From Aphrophora alni (lineage: Eukaryota; Arthropoda; Insecta; Hemiptera; Aphrophoridae): DNA of 64,000 bases. The translations under genes and the position numbers were made by a program. The notes under the pieces were generated by a model. It ran no database searches. It was not told where the DNA came from and saw only the letters and a program-made list of their open reading frames with translations. Positions 63,571 through 64,000 of this stretch are shown piece after piece. Location: assembly GCA_963513935.1 (NCBI GenBank), contig OY740774.1, positions 23,393,949-23,457,948 of the forward strand, read 5' to 3'. Within the stretch, counting starts at the first letter, position 1; each line of letters starts with the position of its first letter.

Positions 63571-64000
63571 CGCTTCATTTTAGCAAACGCCTCCACAGAT
63601 TTCGTTCAAATTTTGGTAAAATGTGAAGATAAATGATTCAATGTAGTATGTCGAATTGCAAAGTAAAAGAAAAATACTTTTTAGTAAAAACTAAAATAAC
63701 CGCTGTCGATCGTATTTAATTTTTTGTACCAAGTCCATAGCAAGATCCTTATAAACCAATTTATTTTTCGAAGGGGAGAGAAAGAAGGAAGAAGAAAAAA
63801 AAAAAGGAAAAAAGAAGAAAAAAACAGATAAACATTTCCGGGAGTGATAACGATGAACACTAATTTTAATTTTATAGATGAGTGTTTGAGAAAGTTAGTG
63901 CAAATATTTGCACAGATTATCTACTATAGAACCCAGCGTATCCGTTACTTGGAAGACATTGTATATGAAACACGAAATGACCTACGTAAAAATTATACCC
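63571..64000. other. intergenic with a polypurine tract
   Basis: About 55 purines in a row lie at 63772-63826 (GGGGAGAGAAAGAAGGAAGA ...). A short open stretch at the right edge could be the start of something cut by the window; nothing is recognised. Confidence 0.4.

Overview
The window is AT-rich, intron- and repeat-laden eukaryotic DNA with no operons or ribosome-binding-site-led genes. The mix of elements (piggyBac-like, Tigger/pogo-like, an HTH/DDE transposase, RNase H-bearing and RTE-like non-LTR retrotransposons, Ty3/Gypsy-type gag, a hAT-like MITE, long dinucleotide microsatellites) points to an arthropod, most likely an insect. I cannot name the order from sequence alone. Almost everything recognisable is mobile-element debris. 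The only plausible host-type coding piece is one short terminal exon on the minus strand at 44022-44290.

Layout. 0-8 kb holds a non-LTR endonuclease remnant, a (TG)n tract, and broken minus-strand non-LTR ORF2 pieces bracketed by a 400-bp direct repeat. 8-26.5 kb is dominated by copies of one roughly 250-bp dispersed repeat (called family A here), interleaved with an RTE-like remnant, an RNase H-type non-LTR tail and a decayed Tigger-like transposase. 26.5-30 kb holds a compound microsatellite, a 78-bp minisatellite, a 5'-truncated non-LTR insertion with target-site duplication, and a hAT-like MITE with 8-bp target-site duplication. 30.2-34.3 kb holds two tandem Ulp1-like protease remnants joined to the C-terminal part of a PIF1-like helicase, followed by a nearly intact piggyBac-like transposase gene with one intron and a single 1-bp frameshift.

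34-47 kb is mostly unrecognised AT-rich DNA containing several satellite-like arrays: about 122 bp at 39 kb, about 141 bp at 43 kb, a 140/144-bp array with 424-bp higher-order structure at 45.2-46.2 kb, and a 142-bp duplication at 46.8 kb. 47.6-48.0 kb holds a mirror-image relative of the 27-kb minisatellite. 48.5-52.2 kb holds an unidentified multi-frame coding remnant, a Gypsy-type gag remnant and a minus-strand non-LTR ORF1 with CCHC knuckle. 52.3-55.9 kb is a 3.55-kb near-palindrome with arms of about 1.65 kb (foldback-like). 55.9-64 kb returns to family A territory, with an HTH transposase remnant, hammerhead-ribozyme-like cores and a 200-base assembly gap.

No functional pathway is encoded. 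The genes do not work together except as parts of individual transposons. The most unusual observations are that all 26 recognised family A copies share one orientation and are missing from the central 29 kb, the large diverged palindrome, the satellites that share a core sequence but differ in period, and hammerhead-like motifs including an inverted pair. All similarity calls are by eye. No search or alignment program was run, so borders of decayed elements are approximate.
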